This document shows positions 1-7,750 of a stretch of DNA of 64,000 nucleotides, in pieces. This stretch comes from Planotetraspora silvatica (GTDB lineage Bacteria > Actinomycetota > Actinomycetes > Streptosporangiales > Streptosporangiaceae): the NCBI RefSeq assembly GCF_016863315.1, contig NZ_BOOQ01000037.1, positions 43,098 to 107,097 of the forward strand. The letters are read 5' to 3'. Made by a program: the position numbers and the translations under genes. Under the pieces are notes generated by a model. It was not told the DNA's origin, searched no databases, and was given only the letters and a program-made list of their open reading frames with translations. Position 1 is the first letter of the stretch. Every line of letters starts with the position of its first letter.

Positions 1-2
1 CC

Positions 3-791
3 GGCCGTCCGACGGCGGACGAGGTGCTGCGTCACCTCATCGGCCGCGGAGAGCTCGCCCTTCGGGACAAGACGCCCGGCGATGTGCTCGAGGCCGGAGC
101 GATCCTGGCCGGCAGCACACGACCGAGCGGCGAGCCCTCAGCGGTGGCAGCCGTCTCCCCGGGCGAGTCCTCAGCGGTGGCGGCCGTCTCCCCGGACGCC
201 GTCACCGATCCCCTGAACGCGGAGGACGGCGAGGCGGCGGCCCCGTCGGATCCGGAGAGGATCGAGCTCACCCGACCCGCCGTCGTCCCGCGATGGTTCC
301 TGCGGAGGCCCGCCGTCGTGGCGGGGGTCGGCGTCCTGGTGGCAGGTGTCATCGGGGCGACCCTGTGGTGGGCGGACCACGGCCGGACGAGCCCCACCCC
401 CTCCACGCCCGCCTCCGTCCCCGCCTACGTGTCCCCCTCCATCACCCCCTCCTCGCCGGGAGCGTTCTCGTACGAGGGCAGGTGGACAGGGAGCGCCGAG
501 TACCCCTCGTCCGACCTGGTGTTCTCCGTGGAACTGCTCCTTGCCGAGGACACGGCCAAGGCAGGCTCCATGAGGTGGGGGGCCAACATTCAGTGCTCAG
601 GACGGCTGAGCCGGGTGCGCGAGACGGCCACGACCGTGACCATGCGGCTCGGCCGGGTCAGCGGCCCCGCCGGGTGCTATCCGGGCACGGTCGAGCTCTC
701 CCCGCAGGGCCTCGACAAGATGACCTTCCAGGTCACCCGCACGGGAGAGACGGAGCCCCGGTACTTCGGCATCGTGGTCCTGACGCCGTGA
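3..791 (+). CDS. Serine/threonine protein kinase, C-terminal part (cut by window edge)
   Basis: The reading frame is open from the left edge, and the first residues are GRPTADEVLRHLIG. That is the typical last helix of an actinobacterial Hanks-type kinase domain, so the gene starts outside the window and the catalytic motifs cannot be checked. After the kinase end comes an Ala/Pro/Ser-rich linker, one membrane segment (about nt 310-372) after a basic stretch, a Pro/Ser/Thr-rich spacer and an extracellular domain of about 100 residues with two cysteines (CSGRL and CYPGT). The outer domain is not a PASTA repeat and I do not recognise it; it would be the sensor part. A GTG at 24 could be called as a start, but the kinase-like residues upstream argue for a truncated longer gene. 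The linker carries a 33-bp in-frame duplication. Family assignment rests on a short motif plus architecture. Confidence 0.72.
   Translation, partial: GRPTADEVLRHLIGRGELALRDKTPGDVLEAGAILAGSTRPSGEPSAVAAVSPGESSAVAAVSPDAVTDPLNAEDGEAAAPSDPERIELTRPAVVPRWFLRRPAVVAGVGVLVAGVIGATLWWADHGRTSPTPSTPASVPAYVSPSITPSSPGAFSYEGRWTGSAEYPSSDLVFSVELLLAEDTAKAGSMRWGANIQCSGRLSRVRETATTVTMRLGRVSGPAGCYPGTVELSPQGLDKMTFQVTRTGETEPRYFGIVVLTP
132..197 (+). repeat. 33-bp in-frame tandem duplication in kinase linker
   Basis: Two adjacent 33-bp units (132-164 and 165-197) differ at only a few positions. Each encodes an 11-residue unit of the type E-(P/S)-SAVAAVSP-(G/D). The unit length is a multiple of three, so it only lengthens the flexible linker between kinase core and membrane segment. 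It looks like a recent slippage duplication. Confidence 0.85.
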
Positions 792-868
792 CGCCCGGCG
801 GGTCTGTGTGTTCGTGTCCACTCATCGCACAGGAGGCCGAGGCTCGTGGATGCGGCGGCAATGGGCTT

Positions 869-919
869 CTTTTTCGTTTCTCATGGAATCTCGGACGGCT
901 TCCGTGAGAAACGAAAAAG
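869..919. other. Long AT-rich inverted repeat in the 792-994 intergenic gap
   Basis: Arms 869-883 and 905-919 are perfectly complementary (15 bp). Pairing continues inward through one G-T wobble and four more pairs (884-888 with 900-904), giving a 20-bp stem with an 11-nt loop. The outer stem is a T-run facing an A-run, unusual for such GC-rich DNA. It lies 78 bp downstream of the kinase gene and 75 bp upstream of the CGNR gene. It could act as a terminator in either direction, but a separate U-tract after the stem is missing. No other feature is visible in this 203-bp gap. Confidence 0.7.
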
Positions 920-994
920 CCGAGACCGCACGACCGATCGGCTACGGACGCGGAACGGAGGACGGGCCGCCACGGAGCGGGGGATGATCAGGCG

Positions 995-1339
995 ATGACG
1001 TCATGGCATCCGGCTCCCGGCGAGGACGCTTCCGTGGCGCTCGCGCTGATCAACTCCTGGTATTCCACCCCTGGCAGTGGGGCGTCCACCGGTCCCGTGA
1101 AGGTCTGGCATGCCGAGCGGGCAGGCGGTTTCGACGCGGTTCTCGCGCATATCGCCCGCGACGCCGTCGACGTCGTCACCGGACCGCGCGCGCCGACGAT
1201 CCGCCGCTGCGAGTCGCCCGGTTGCGTACGGATCTTCCTGCGCCAGCACGCCCGGCGCATCTGGTGCTCCACGACCTGCGGGGACCGGGTGCGCGCCGAG
1301 CGGCACCACCGGCTCCACCAGGCCGGACGAGACGGCTGA
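995..1339 (+). CDS. Short CGNR zinc-finger protein (ABATE/CGNR family, internally shortened)
   Basis: The 114-residue product ends in a CGNR-type zinc finger: RRCESPGC, then WCSTTCGDRVRAERHHR, with four cysteines and a variant CGDR motif. These proteins are presumed DNA-binding regulators in actinobacteria. Family members are usually about 180-200 residues, with an N-terminal ABATE domain. Here only the first strand region (ALALINSW) and a segment just before the finger remain, so the middle of ABATE appears to be missing. Start ATG at 995 follows a purine-rich stretch. The gene stands alone between the kinase end and efeO. It may be a functional short form or a decaying remnant. Confidence 0.6.
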   Translation: MTSWHPAPGEDASVALALINSWYSTPGSGASTGPVKVWHAERAGGFDAVLAHIARDAVDVVTGPRAPTIRRCESPGCVRIFLRQHARRIWCSTTCGDRVRAERHHRLHQAGRDG

Positions 1340-1589
1340 GTTCGGCCCGCGGATATGCGCGTGGCCTCGACGACCCCGGCCCGGAGGTCGCGTCCTGCCT
1401 GGTCACGTGCTGTCAGGTCGTGTCGCGCGTGCGCGACCACGCCCGCAGTTCACGGACGGCCCTTCAAAAGGGAACGCCAGGTGAGAACTTCGTGAACAAG
1501 GTGGCTTATGTCAGCTACTAGGGCTTCTACGGTTGATCGCGTGACTAGTCTATTTTTGCCCTTTTCAGGTCCTCCGTAAGGGGAGATCA

Positions 1590-2753
1590 GTGCACGTCAG
1601 GCGGGTGAGCGCGGTGATCGCATCGTCGCTCCTCTTCGTGGCCGGATGCTCGAATTCCGGTGTCAATGCGGCGCCCGCTCAGTCGGCGGCCGATCCTCCC
1701 ATCCAGCTATCGACCAGTCACTGCGGCGAGGGGTGGGCCCATCCCACCGCCGGCCCGCAGACACTGTCGATCACCAACACCGGCACCACGGCGGCGGACG
1801 CCGACGTGATCGCCGTGCCCGGCGGCGCTGTCTACGGCGAGCTCGAAGGGCTGGCGCCCGGTGTCACAAGGTCCCTGCCCATCACGCTCGGTCAGGGCAC
1901 GTACGCCATCCGGTGCCAGCCCGAGGACGGCGACCCCATTGTCGGTCCCTCGGTCCACATCGCGGGATCCGCGAAGTCCGGTCCGGCCGCGGTCCCCGTC
2001 ACCTACAACGACCTGTACGGCCCGACGCGCGAGTACCAGGACTACGTGGCCGGCGGAGTGAAGACGCTCCTGGCCAAGACGAAGACGCTGGTGGCGGCCG
2101 TCGATCGCAAGGACCTCAAGGCCGCCAAAAAGGCCTGGCTGCCCGCCCATCTGGCCTACGAGAAGCTGGGCGCGGCCTACGACACCTTCGGCGACTTCGG
2201 CGACGCGATCGACGGCCTTCCGCAGGGTCTGGCGAAGGGCGTGCACGATCCGGACTTCGCCGGTTTCCACCGCGTGGAGTACGGCCTGTGGCACGGCGAG
2301 TCCGCGGCCTCGCTGCGGTCGCCGGCCGATCGCCTGCTCAAGGACGTCAAGGGCCTGAAGGCCGACCTGCCCAACGAGGACATGGAGCCCGGCGACCTCC
2401 CGCTGCGCGCGCACGAGATCATGGAGAACACCCTCCAGTTCGAGCTCACCGAGAAGGCCGACCAGGGCAGCGGCACCTCGCTGGCCACGGCTTCGGCGAA
2501 CCTCGATGGCACACGCCAGGCGGTCGAGGTCCTGCGGCCGCTGCTCAAGTCCCGCTACACCGGGCTGCCGCAGATGGACGCGGATCTGGACCGGGTCCAG
2601 AAGCTGCTCGACGCGCAGAAGCACGGCGACTCGTGGACGCCCGTCGCGGGTCTCGCCACGTCGGACCGCGAGTCCATCGACGGCGCGGTGGGCGAGCTGC
2701 TCGAACGCCTGGCCCCGATCGCCTCCATCTGCTACCCAAGGCGGACCTCATGA
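1590..2753 (+). CDS. efeO: EfeO iron-uptake lipoprotein (cupredoxin plus M75 domain)
   Basis: This is the periplasmic-side component of the EfeUOB ferrous/ferric iron importer, thought to bind iron outside the membrane. The 387-residue product has a lipoprotein signal with lipobox-like LFVAGC, an N-terminal cupredoxin-like domain (about residues 35-125) and a C-terminal M75/imelysin domain with the HxxE metal motif in GFHRVEYGLWHG (about residue 226). The GTG start at 1590 is preceded by AAGGGGA at good spacing. The stop overlaps the start of efeB by 4 bp (ATGA), so the two are translationally coupled. The permease gene efeU, normally upstream, is not present: the preceding gene is an unrelated CGNR protein. 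Length and domain order are normal for EfeO. Confidence 0.93.
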   Translation: MHVRRVSAVIASSLLFVAGCSNSGVNAAPAQSAADPPIQLSTSHCGEGWAHPTAGPQTLSITNTGTTAADADVIAVPGGAVYGELEGLAPGVTRSLPITLGQGTYAIRCQPEDGDPIVGPSVHIAGSAKSGPAAVPVTYNDLYGPTREYQDYVAGGVKTLLAKTKTLVAAVDRKDLKAAKKAWLPAHLAYEKLGAAYDTFGDFGDAIDGLPQGLAKGVHDPDFAGFHRVEYGLWHGESAASLRSPADRLLKDVKGLKADLPNEDMEPGDLPLRAHEIMENTLQFELTEKADQGSGTSLATASANLDGTRQAVEVLRPLLKSRYTGLPQMDADLDRVQKLLDAQKHGDSWTPVAGLATSDRESIDGAVGELLERLAPIASICYPRRTS

Positions 2754-3979
2754 GCGGCTACGACCGCAGGATGTTCCTTCGCGGCGCCCTCGCGACCGGG
2801 ATCGCCGGCTCCGTGGCCGGAGTGGCCGCGGGGAAGGCCCTCGCGGAGACCTCCACGACTCCCGAGGCCGGTGCGCCGCCGATCCCTCCCTTCCACGGCC
2901 CACACCAGGCGGGGATCCTGGCGCCCGCCCGGCGCAGGACGATCGTCGCTGCCTTCGACGTCATGGCGGACGGCCGCGACGAGCTCACGGACCTGTTGCA
3001 CACACTGACCGATCGGGCGCGCGCCCTCACGTCGGGGGGAACACCTGAGCAGGTCGGTATCACCGCACCGCCGTCCGACTCCGGCATCCTCGGGCCGGAC
3101 ATCCCGGGTGGCGACCTGATGCTCACGGTGGGCGTCGGCGCCTCCCTGTTCGACGACCGGTACGGCCTGGCCTCGCGCAAGCCGTCCCGGCTGACGCGGA
3201 TGCCGACGTTCCCCAACGACGATCTCGACCCCGCGTGGTGTCACGGCGACCTGAGCCTGCAGTTGGAGGCGGACGACGACGACACGCTGCTGCACGCGCT
3301 GCGCGACATCGCCAAGCACACGCGCGGCGGGATGCAGGTCCGCTGGCGCATGAACGGGTTCTCCAACCCGTCCAGACCGACCGGAACTCAGCGGAACCTT
3401 CTGGGCTTCAAGGACGGCATCGCCAACCCGGACGCCACGAAGGCCGCCGAGATGGACCGGCGCGTCTGGGCGAGCGGCAAAGCGCCCGAGCCGGCCTGGA
3501 CGGCGGGCGGCAGCTACCTCGTCGTCCGGCTCATCCGGATGCTCGTGGAGTTCTGGGACCGCGTCGGGCTCGACGAGCAGGAGAAGATGTTCGGCCGCGC
3601 CAAGGACACCGGTGCCCCGCTGGACGGCGCTCACGAGCAGGACGCACCCCAGTACCAGAACGACCCCGAGGGCTTGGTCATCCCGCTCGACAGCCACATC
3701 CGGCGGGCGAACCCGCGTACGCCCCAGACGGACGACAGCCGGATCCTGCGGCGGGGCTTCAACTACGACCGGGGCATGGACTCCGTCGGCAACCTCGACG
3801 TCGGCCTGATCTTCACCTGCTATCAGCAGGATCTCCAGCGGCAGTTCGAGGCGACCCAGAAGCGGCTGGCGGACGAGCCGCTCGTCGACTACATCTCGCC
3901 GTTCGGCGGCGGGTATTTCTTCGCACTTCCGGGCGTACAGGATTCATTCAGGTCATTTGCAGGATTTGTGAAGGTTTGA
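2750..3979 (+). CDS. efeB: EfeB deferrochelatase / DyP-type heme peroxidase
   Basis: This is a heme-dependent dye-decolorizing peroxidase that works with EfeO in iron uptake, or in iron release from heme. The 409-residue product begins with a twin-arginine signal (DRRMFLRG at residues 5-12, then a hydrophobic stretch ending near ALAE), so it is exported folded by Tat. The DyP signature GFKDGIANPD holds the distal Asp, and the proximal heme ligand is likely the His in DSHIRRANPR. Start ATG at 2750 overlaps the efeO stop. The same frame is open far upstream into efeO, but that is a shadow; the Tat signal fixes this start. No IdeR/DmdR iron box is obvious upstream of the pair. Confidence 0.95.
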   Translation: MSGYDRRMFLRGALATGIAGSVAGVAAGKALAETSTTPEAGAPPIPPFHGPHQAGILAPARRRTIVAAFDVMADGRDELTDLLHTLTDRARALTSGGTPEQVGITAPPSDSGILGPDIPGGDLMLTVGVGASLFDDRYGLASRKPSRLTRMPTFPNDDLDPAWCHGDLSLQLEADDDDTLLHALRDIAKHTRGGMQVRWRMNGFSNPSRPTGTQRNLLGFKDGIANPDATKAAEMDRRVWASGKAPEPAWTAGGSYLVVRLIRMLVEFWDRVGLDEQEKMFGRAKDTGAPLDGAHEQDAPQYQNDPEGLVIPLDSHIRRANPRTPQTDDSRILRRGFNYDRGMDSVGNLDVGLIFTCYQQDLQRQFEATQKRLADEPLVDYISPFGGGYFFALPGVQDSFRSFAGFVKV

Positions 3980-3998
3980 CCATTTTTATCCGCTGTTT

Positions 3999-4017
3999 AG
4001 GTGGATGTCACCTTTTT
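3999..4017 (+). terminator. Weak candidate terminator after efeB
   Basis: A 5-bp stem AGGTG/CACCT with loop GATGT is followed directly by a run of five T (4013-4017), 20 bp after the efeB stop. The stem is short, but T-runs are rare here. Confidence 0.35.
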
Positions 4018-4130
4018 GGCTGATACTTGTCGATCGCCTCCGATGGGATTTCGTAGGCACCCTGGGGGCCGCGTGTCTCCGGTGCCATCCGAGCCGAAAC
4101 CTGGTTCGGGCATCGTCAGTAGGAGGCATT

Positions 4131-5789
4131 GTGGGCATTCGCCCAGACAAGAAGACGGCACTGCGCTGGTCCGCGGTCGCGACCAGCGTGGTGGCCGCCG
4201 GGGTCCTGGTCGTCACGACCATGTCGCCCGGCTCCGCCGCCACCGGGACGGCGGCTCCCAAGACCAAGGGGACTCCGGTCGCCCTGTACAAGAACGACAC
4301 GAAGACCACGACCCCCATCAAGCACGTCGTGGTGCTCTTCGACGAGAACGTGTCGTTCGACCACTACTTCGGCACGTACCCCAGCGCGGCGAACACCGAC
4401 GGCACCACGTTCAAGGCCGCCAAGGGCACTCCGTCCGTCGACGGGCTGACCAACAAGCTGCTCACCAAGAACCCGAACCAGTACAACCCGAAGCGCCTGA
4501 CGCACGAGCAGGCCCTCACCTGCAGCCAGGGCCACGCGTACGGTGCGGAGCAGCTTGCCTACAACGGCGGCAAGATGGACAAGTTCGTCGAGAACACCGA
4601 GCACAGCACGTGCGGTGGCAACAACATCTTCACCACGCCCGGCATTGTCATGGACTACTACGACGGCAACACCGTCACCGGTATGTGGAACTACGCCCAG
4701 TACTACGCGCTGAGCGACAACTCCTACAACACCAACTTCGGTCCGTCGACCCCCGGTGCGCTGAACCTCATCTCCGGCAACACGAGCGGCGTCTACCCCG
4801 TCGACCCGGTGACGCACACGGCGGTCAGCGACCCGAGCGTGGTGTCCTCGCCCAACGGCGTCGGCACCGGCACGGTCATCAACGACCCCGACCCCGCGTT
4901 CGACGACTGCTCGGACAACAACCACACCTCGAAGAACAACCTCGCGCAGGCCACCGGCCCCAACGTCGGTGACCTGATGAACCGGAACCACGTGACGTGG
5001 GGCTGGTTCCAGGGCGGCTTCAAGCCGACCGACGCGTCGGGCAACTACGTGGTGTGCGGTGCCACGCACCAGAACGTCGGCGGCAACTCGGTCGTGGACT
5101 ACAGCCCGCACCACTCGCCGTTCCAGTACTACGCGTCGACGGCGAACCCGAAGCACCTGCCGCCGTCCTCGGTCGCGGCGATCGGGCACACCGACCAGGC
5201 GAACCACAACTACGACCTGACGGACTTCGATGCCGCCCTCGGCGCGGGCAACCTGCCGGCGGTCAGCTTCCTCAAGGCCAGTGCCTACCAGGACGGTCAC
5301 CCGGGCAACTCCGACCCTCTGGACGAGCAGAACTTCGTGGTCAACACGATCAACAAGATCCAGAAGTCGAAGGACTGGGCGTCGACCGCGATCATCATCG
5401 CCTACGACGACTCGGACGGCTGGTACGACCACAAGGCCGCTCCGATCGTCAACGGCTCCGCCGACCCGGCGCAGGACAGCGCCGCGCTCTGCGGCAAGGC
5501 CAAGGTGGCCGGTGGCTACGACGACCGTTGTGGCTACGGCCCCCGGACGCCGCTGCTCGTGATCTCGCCTTACAGCAAGGTGAACCACGTCGACCACACC
5601 CTCACCGACCAGACCTCGGTCCTGAAGTTCATCGAGGACAACTGGAACCTCGGCCGGATCGGCGACTCCTCCTACGACTCGCGCGCGGGCTCGCTGAAGG
5701 GCATGTTCGACTTCGGCAAGCCGAAGGCGGACACCGTCATCCTCAACCCGACCACGGGCGCGGTGGCCTCGCTCACCCACCACAAGTGA
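4131..5789 (+). CDS. Secreted phosphoesterase (phospholipase C / acid phosphatase family)
   Basis: This 552-residue exported hydrolase belongs to the bacterial phospholipase C / AcpA phosphoesterase family, which cleaves phosphate esters such as phosphatidylcholine or phosphomonoesters. The start is GTG at 4131 with a perfect AGGAGG ten bases upstream; a longer frame exists but has no such signal. Residues 1-38 form a signal peptide with a basic start (RPDKK) and an AxA-type end. The family active-site motif is present as DENVSFDHYFGTYP (usual form ENxSFDxxFGTYP). Later conserved metal-ligand motifs are AYDDSDGWYDHK, followed by GYGPRTPLLVISPYSK near the C-terminus. It stands alone with its own terminator, and phosphate-starvation control is possible, but I see no clear Pho box. 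Confidence 0.88.
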   Translation: MGIRPDKKTALRWSAVATSVVAAGVLVVTTMSPGSAATGTAAPKTKGTPVALYKNDTKTTTPIKHVVVLFDENVSFDHYFGTYPSAANTDGTTFKAAKGTPSVDGLTNKLLTKNPNQYNPKRLTHEQALTCSQGHAYGAEQLAYNGGKMDKFVENTEHSTCGGNNIFTTPGIVMDYYDGNTVTGMWNYAQYYALSDNSYNTNFGPSTPGALNLISGNTSGVYPVDPVTHTAVSDPSVVSSPNGVGTGTVINDPDPAFDDCSDNNHTSKNNLAQATGPNVGDLMNRNHVTWGWFQGGFKPTDASGNYVVCGATHQNVGGNSVVDYSPHHSPFQYYASTANPKHLPPSSVAAIGHTDQANHNYDLTDFDAALGAGNLPAVSFLKASAYQDGHPGNSDPLDEQNFVVNTINKIQKSKDWASTAIIIAYDDSDGWYDHKAAPIVNGSADPAQDSAALCGKAKVAGGYDDRCGYGPRTPLLVISPYSKVNHVDHTLTDQTSVLKFIEDNWNLGRIGDSSYDSRAGSLKGMFDFGKPKADTVILNPTTGAVASLTHHK

Positions 5790-5817
5790 TCTCTTCCTGA
5801 AGAAGGTCACCTGAAGG

Positions 5818-5849
5818 AAGGGCCCGCACCTGTGCCGGTGCGGGCCCTT
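5818..5849 (+). terminator. Strong hairpin terminator after the phosphoesterase
   Basis: A perfect 13-bp stem (5818-5830 with 5837-5849) encloses a 6-nt loop. It lies 28 bp after the stop codon. The gene on the other side ends at 5913 on the minus strand, so the hairpin can serve both convergent genes. Confidence 0.85.
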
Positions 5850-5912
5850 CTGTCGTGTCCGTCGTGTCTGTCTCGCCCGTACTGGGCGAGTGTCATCGGC
5901 CGACGGCGAGCC

Positions 5913-7145
5913 TCATCCGTCCACGGCGAGCAGGTTGAGCACGTCGAGCTTGCCGCGCCCGGCCTCCCAGGAGAGCAGCGGGGACGACGAGGTGGCTCTC
6001 CATGAGTACCCGACGGGACGCACTCCGACGATGGCCTTCTTCCCGGTGTTCAGGTCGTACACGACCGCTCCCGACATCTGGGCGAAGTGCGAACCGAGAG
6101 GCGGCAGCAAGTACGACGACGGCACCGGAATCCGGCTGAGCCCCGAGCCGTCGGGCCGCATGACGATGACCGCGTTACCCATCCGGCCGAGGCACCATTC
6201 GATCGAGCAGCCCAACCCCTTCACGCCGGCAGGGGGAATGATGGTCCTCGTCTCACCCGTCTCCAGGTTGACGAGCTTGCTCTGGTTGCGGTCCTGCACC
6301 TGGCCGATCCGGATGGGGGGCACGTCCACGGCCCACGGCCAGGACTGCAACCACAGGCCGTCGGTGCCCGCCAGCTTCTCCGGGGAGCCCCCGGTGATCG
6401 GCATGCGGTAGACCCCGCCGGGCCGGATCGACCAGACGAAGGAGTCCGACGACACCCCGATCGCGCTGACACCGGACAGGTCGCCGGTCACCTCGCCGAC
6501 CTTGATCGCCGCACCGCCCGCGCGCGGTGCGACCCAGAAGTCCGCCCACCCGCCCTTCCTGCCGTTGAGCATCGTGCCGTACCAGCCGATGTAGTCCGCA
6601 CCCACCTCGAAGCGCCACTGGTGGTAATCCTTCTTGGAGGCGGGCATCCGCGTGATGACGCGGCTCTCGCCCGTCCCCGTGTCGTAGACGTCGAGCCGGT
6701 CGATCTTCGAGAACTTCGTTCTGGCGATCATGAGCAACTCCGTCGGGCTGAGAGCCGTGAGAGGGGAGTAGCCGGAACCGTCCGGCGCCTCCGCCGGAAT
6801 CGTGAACACGGCATCCGGCCACACCGTGCGCGCCGGCAGGAACTTTCTGAGGTCCGGCCCTGCGGGCCCTGCGGAGGGCGGTGCGGAAGCGGGCGAGGCG
6901 GTCGTGGCGTGCGTGGTCGGGGCGGCCGTGGTTCCGGCGTCCGTCGAACCGCCCCCGCCCCCGCGGAGGACGGCCGATCCCCCGGCCACGACGATGACCA
7001 CCACTGCGGAGGCCAGTGCGGCCTGGTGGCGACGGTGTGTCCGCCTTCTGCGCCGGACGCGCACGGCGTCGGCGATGTCGGCAGGATCCACAGCCCGCGC
7101 GGCGGCCTCCTGGAGGGCCGCTCTCAAGTCCTGTTCGGTTCTCAC
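5913..7145 (-). CDS. Single-pass membrane protein with beta-propeller-like outer domain, sigma-factor partner
   Basis: The 410-residue product has a cytoplasmic N-terminus of about 45 residues ending in a strongly basic patch (RVRRRRRTHRRHQ). Next come one membrane segment, a Gly run, a Thr/Ala/Pro linker and a large extracytoplasmic domain with repeated strand motifs resembling TolB/WD40 propellers. The GTG start at 7145 overlaps the stop of the ECF sigma gene by 4 bp, so the two are coupled. Membrane proteins paired like this with SigE-family sigma factors often act as anti-sigma factors or signal sensors. I see no canonical ZAS zinc motif, so that role is inferred from position. Ligand unknown. 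Confidence 0.75.
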   Translation of the reverse strand: MRTEQDLRAALQEAAARAVDPADIADAVRVRRRRRTHRRHQAALASAVVVIVVAGGSAVLRGGGGGSTDAGTTAAPTTHATTASPASAPPSAGPAGPDLRKFLPARTVWPDAVFTIPAEAPDGSGYSPLTALSPTELLMIARTKFSKIDRLDVYDTGTGESRVITRMPASKKDYHQWRFEVGADYIGWYGTMLNGRKGGWADFWVAPRAGGAAIKVGEVTGDLSGVSAIGVSSDSFVWSIRPGGVYRMPITGGSPEKLAGTDGLWLQSWPWAVDVPPIRIGQVQDRNQSKLVNLETGETRTIIPPAGVKGLGCSIEWCLGRMGNAVIVMRPDGSGLSRIPVPSSYLLPPLGSHFAQMSGAVVYDLNTGKKAIVGVRPVGYSWRATSSSPLLSWEAGRGKLDVLNLLAVDG

Positions 7146-7624
7146 ACTTCCTCCATCAGTGCCGCACGCCTGCCGACGCGCAGCTTGTCGAGGGCCCGCG
7201 AGGCCTGGCTCCGCACGGTTCCGGTCGAGACGCCGAGGATCGCGGCGATCTCCGCGTCCGGCAGGTCCTCGTAGTAGCGCAGGACCAGCACGGCCCGCTG
7301 CCGGGGCGGGAGGGTTGCGAGCTCGGCCCACAACGCGTCGTCCCCGTCGAGCCGCACGTCGGTGTAGCCGCGATCCGGTGCGTCCGCCATCAGACGCTCA
7401 CGCCGACGGCGGCGCCACCAGCTGATGTGCTGCCGGGCCATGATCGTCCGGACGTAGCCTTCCGGGTCGTCCTTGCGGATCACCCGGTGCCAGGAGTCGC
7501 CCAGGCGAAGCAGCGCCTCCTGTACGAGGTCCGCCGCGTCGTCCACGTCGCCCGTCAGGACGAATCCGTATCGGAACAACGCATTGCCGCGTCCCCGGAC
7601 GAAGTCGTCGAAGGTGTCGTCCAT
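7142..7624 (-). CDS. SigE-family ECF RNA polymerase sigma factor
   Basis: This 160-residue extracytoplasmic-function sigma factor directs RNA polymerase to its own promoter set. Region 2 covers about residues 10-75 (FVRGRGNALFRYGF, DLVQEALLRLGDSW). Region 4 covers about residues 105-150 (LPPRQRAVLVLRYYEDLPDAEIA, then a helix-turn-helix VSTGTVRSQASRAL). The length and the opening FDDFVRGRG-type motif match the SigE family common in actinobacteria. It is translationally coupled to the downstream membrane protein. It is divergent from the histidine kinase across a 126-bp gap that holds a perfect palindrome. Confidence 0.92.
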   Translation of the reverse strand: MDDTFDDFVRGRGNALFRYGFVLTGDVDDAADLVQEALLRLGDSWHRVIRKDDPEGYVRTIMARQHISWWRRRRRERLMADAPDRGYTDVRLDGDDALWAELATLPPRQRAVLVLRYYEDLPDAEIAAILGVSTGTVRSQASRALDKLRVGRRAALMEEV

Positions 7625-7672
7625 GACATCAGAGACGTCTCATCACCGGAGAACGTTGCACGCGGTCGCCGA

Positions 7673-7694
7673 ATGGTGGGGTTTACCCCACCAT
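7673..7694. promoter_or_regulatory. Perfect inverted repeat between sigma factor and histidine kinase
   Basis: Nine-base arms ATGGTGGGG and CCCCACCAT flank TTTA. The site sits 49 bp upstream of the sigma gene and 57 bp upstream of the kinase gene. It is either an operator shared by the divergent genes (for example for the LuxR-type regulator downstream) or a hairpin in a leader transcript. Confidence 0.5.
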
Positions 7695-7750
7695 GGATTC
7701 GGATGGTCGGCCCATGTCGCCGGGCGGACGCGATCTCTACCGTTGTCATC

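Noticed and set aside
1646..2749. Upstream extension of the EfeB frame across efeO
   Set aside because: It is the +1 shadow of efeO with Arg-rich composition. The Tat signal and the ATGA overlap place the EfeB start at 2750.
4116..5810. 564-codon minus-strand frame opposite the phosphoesterase
   Set aside because: Val/Arg-rich antisense shadow of a gene with a signal peptide and active-site motif. High GC keeps such frames open by chance.
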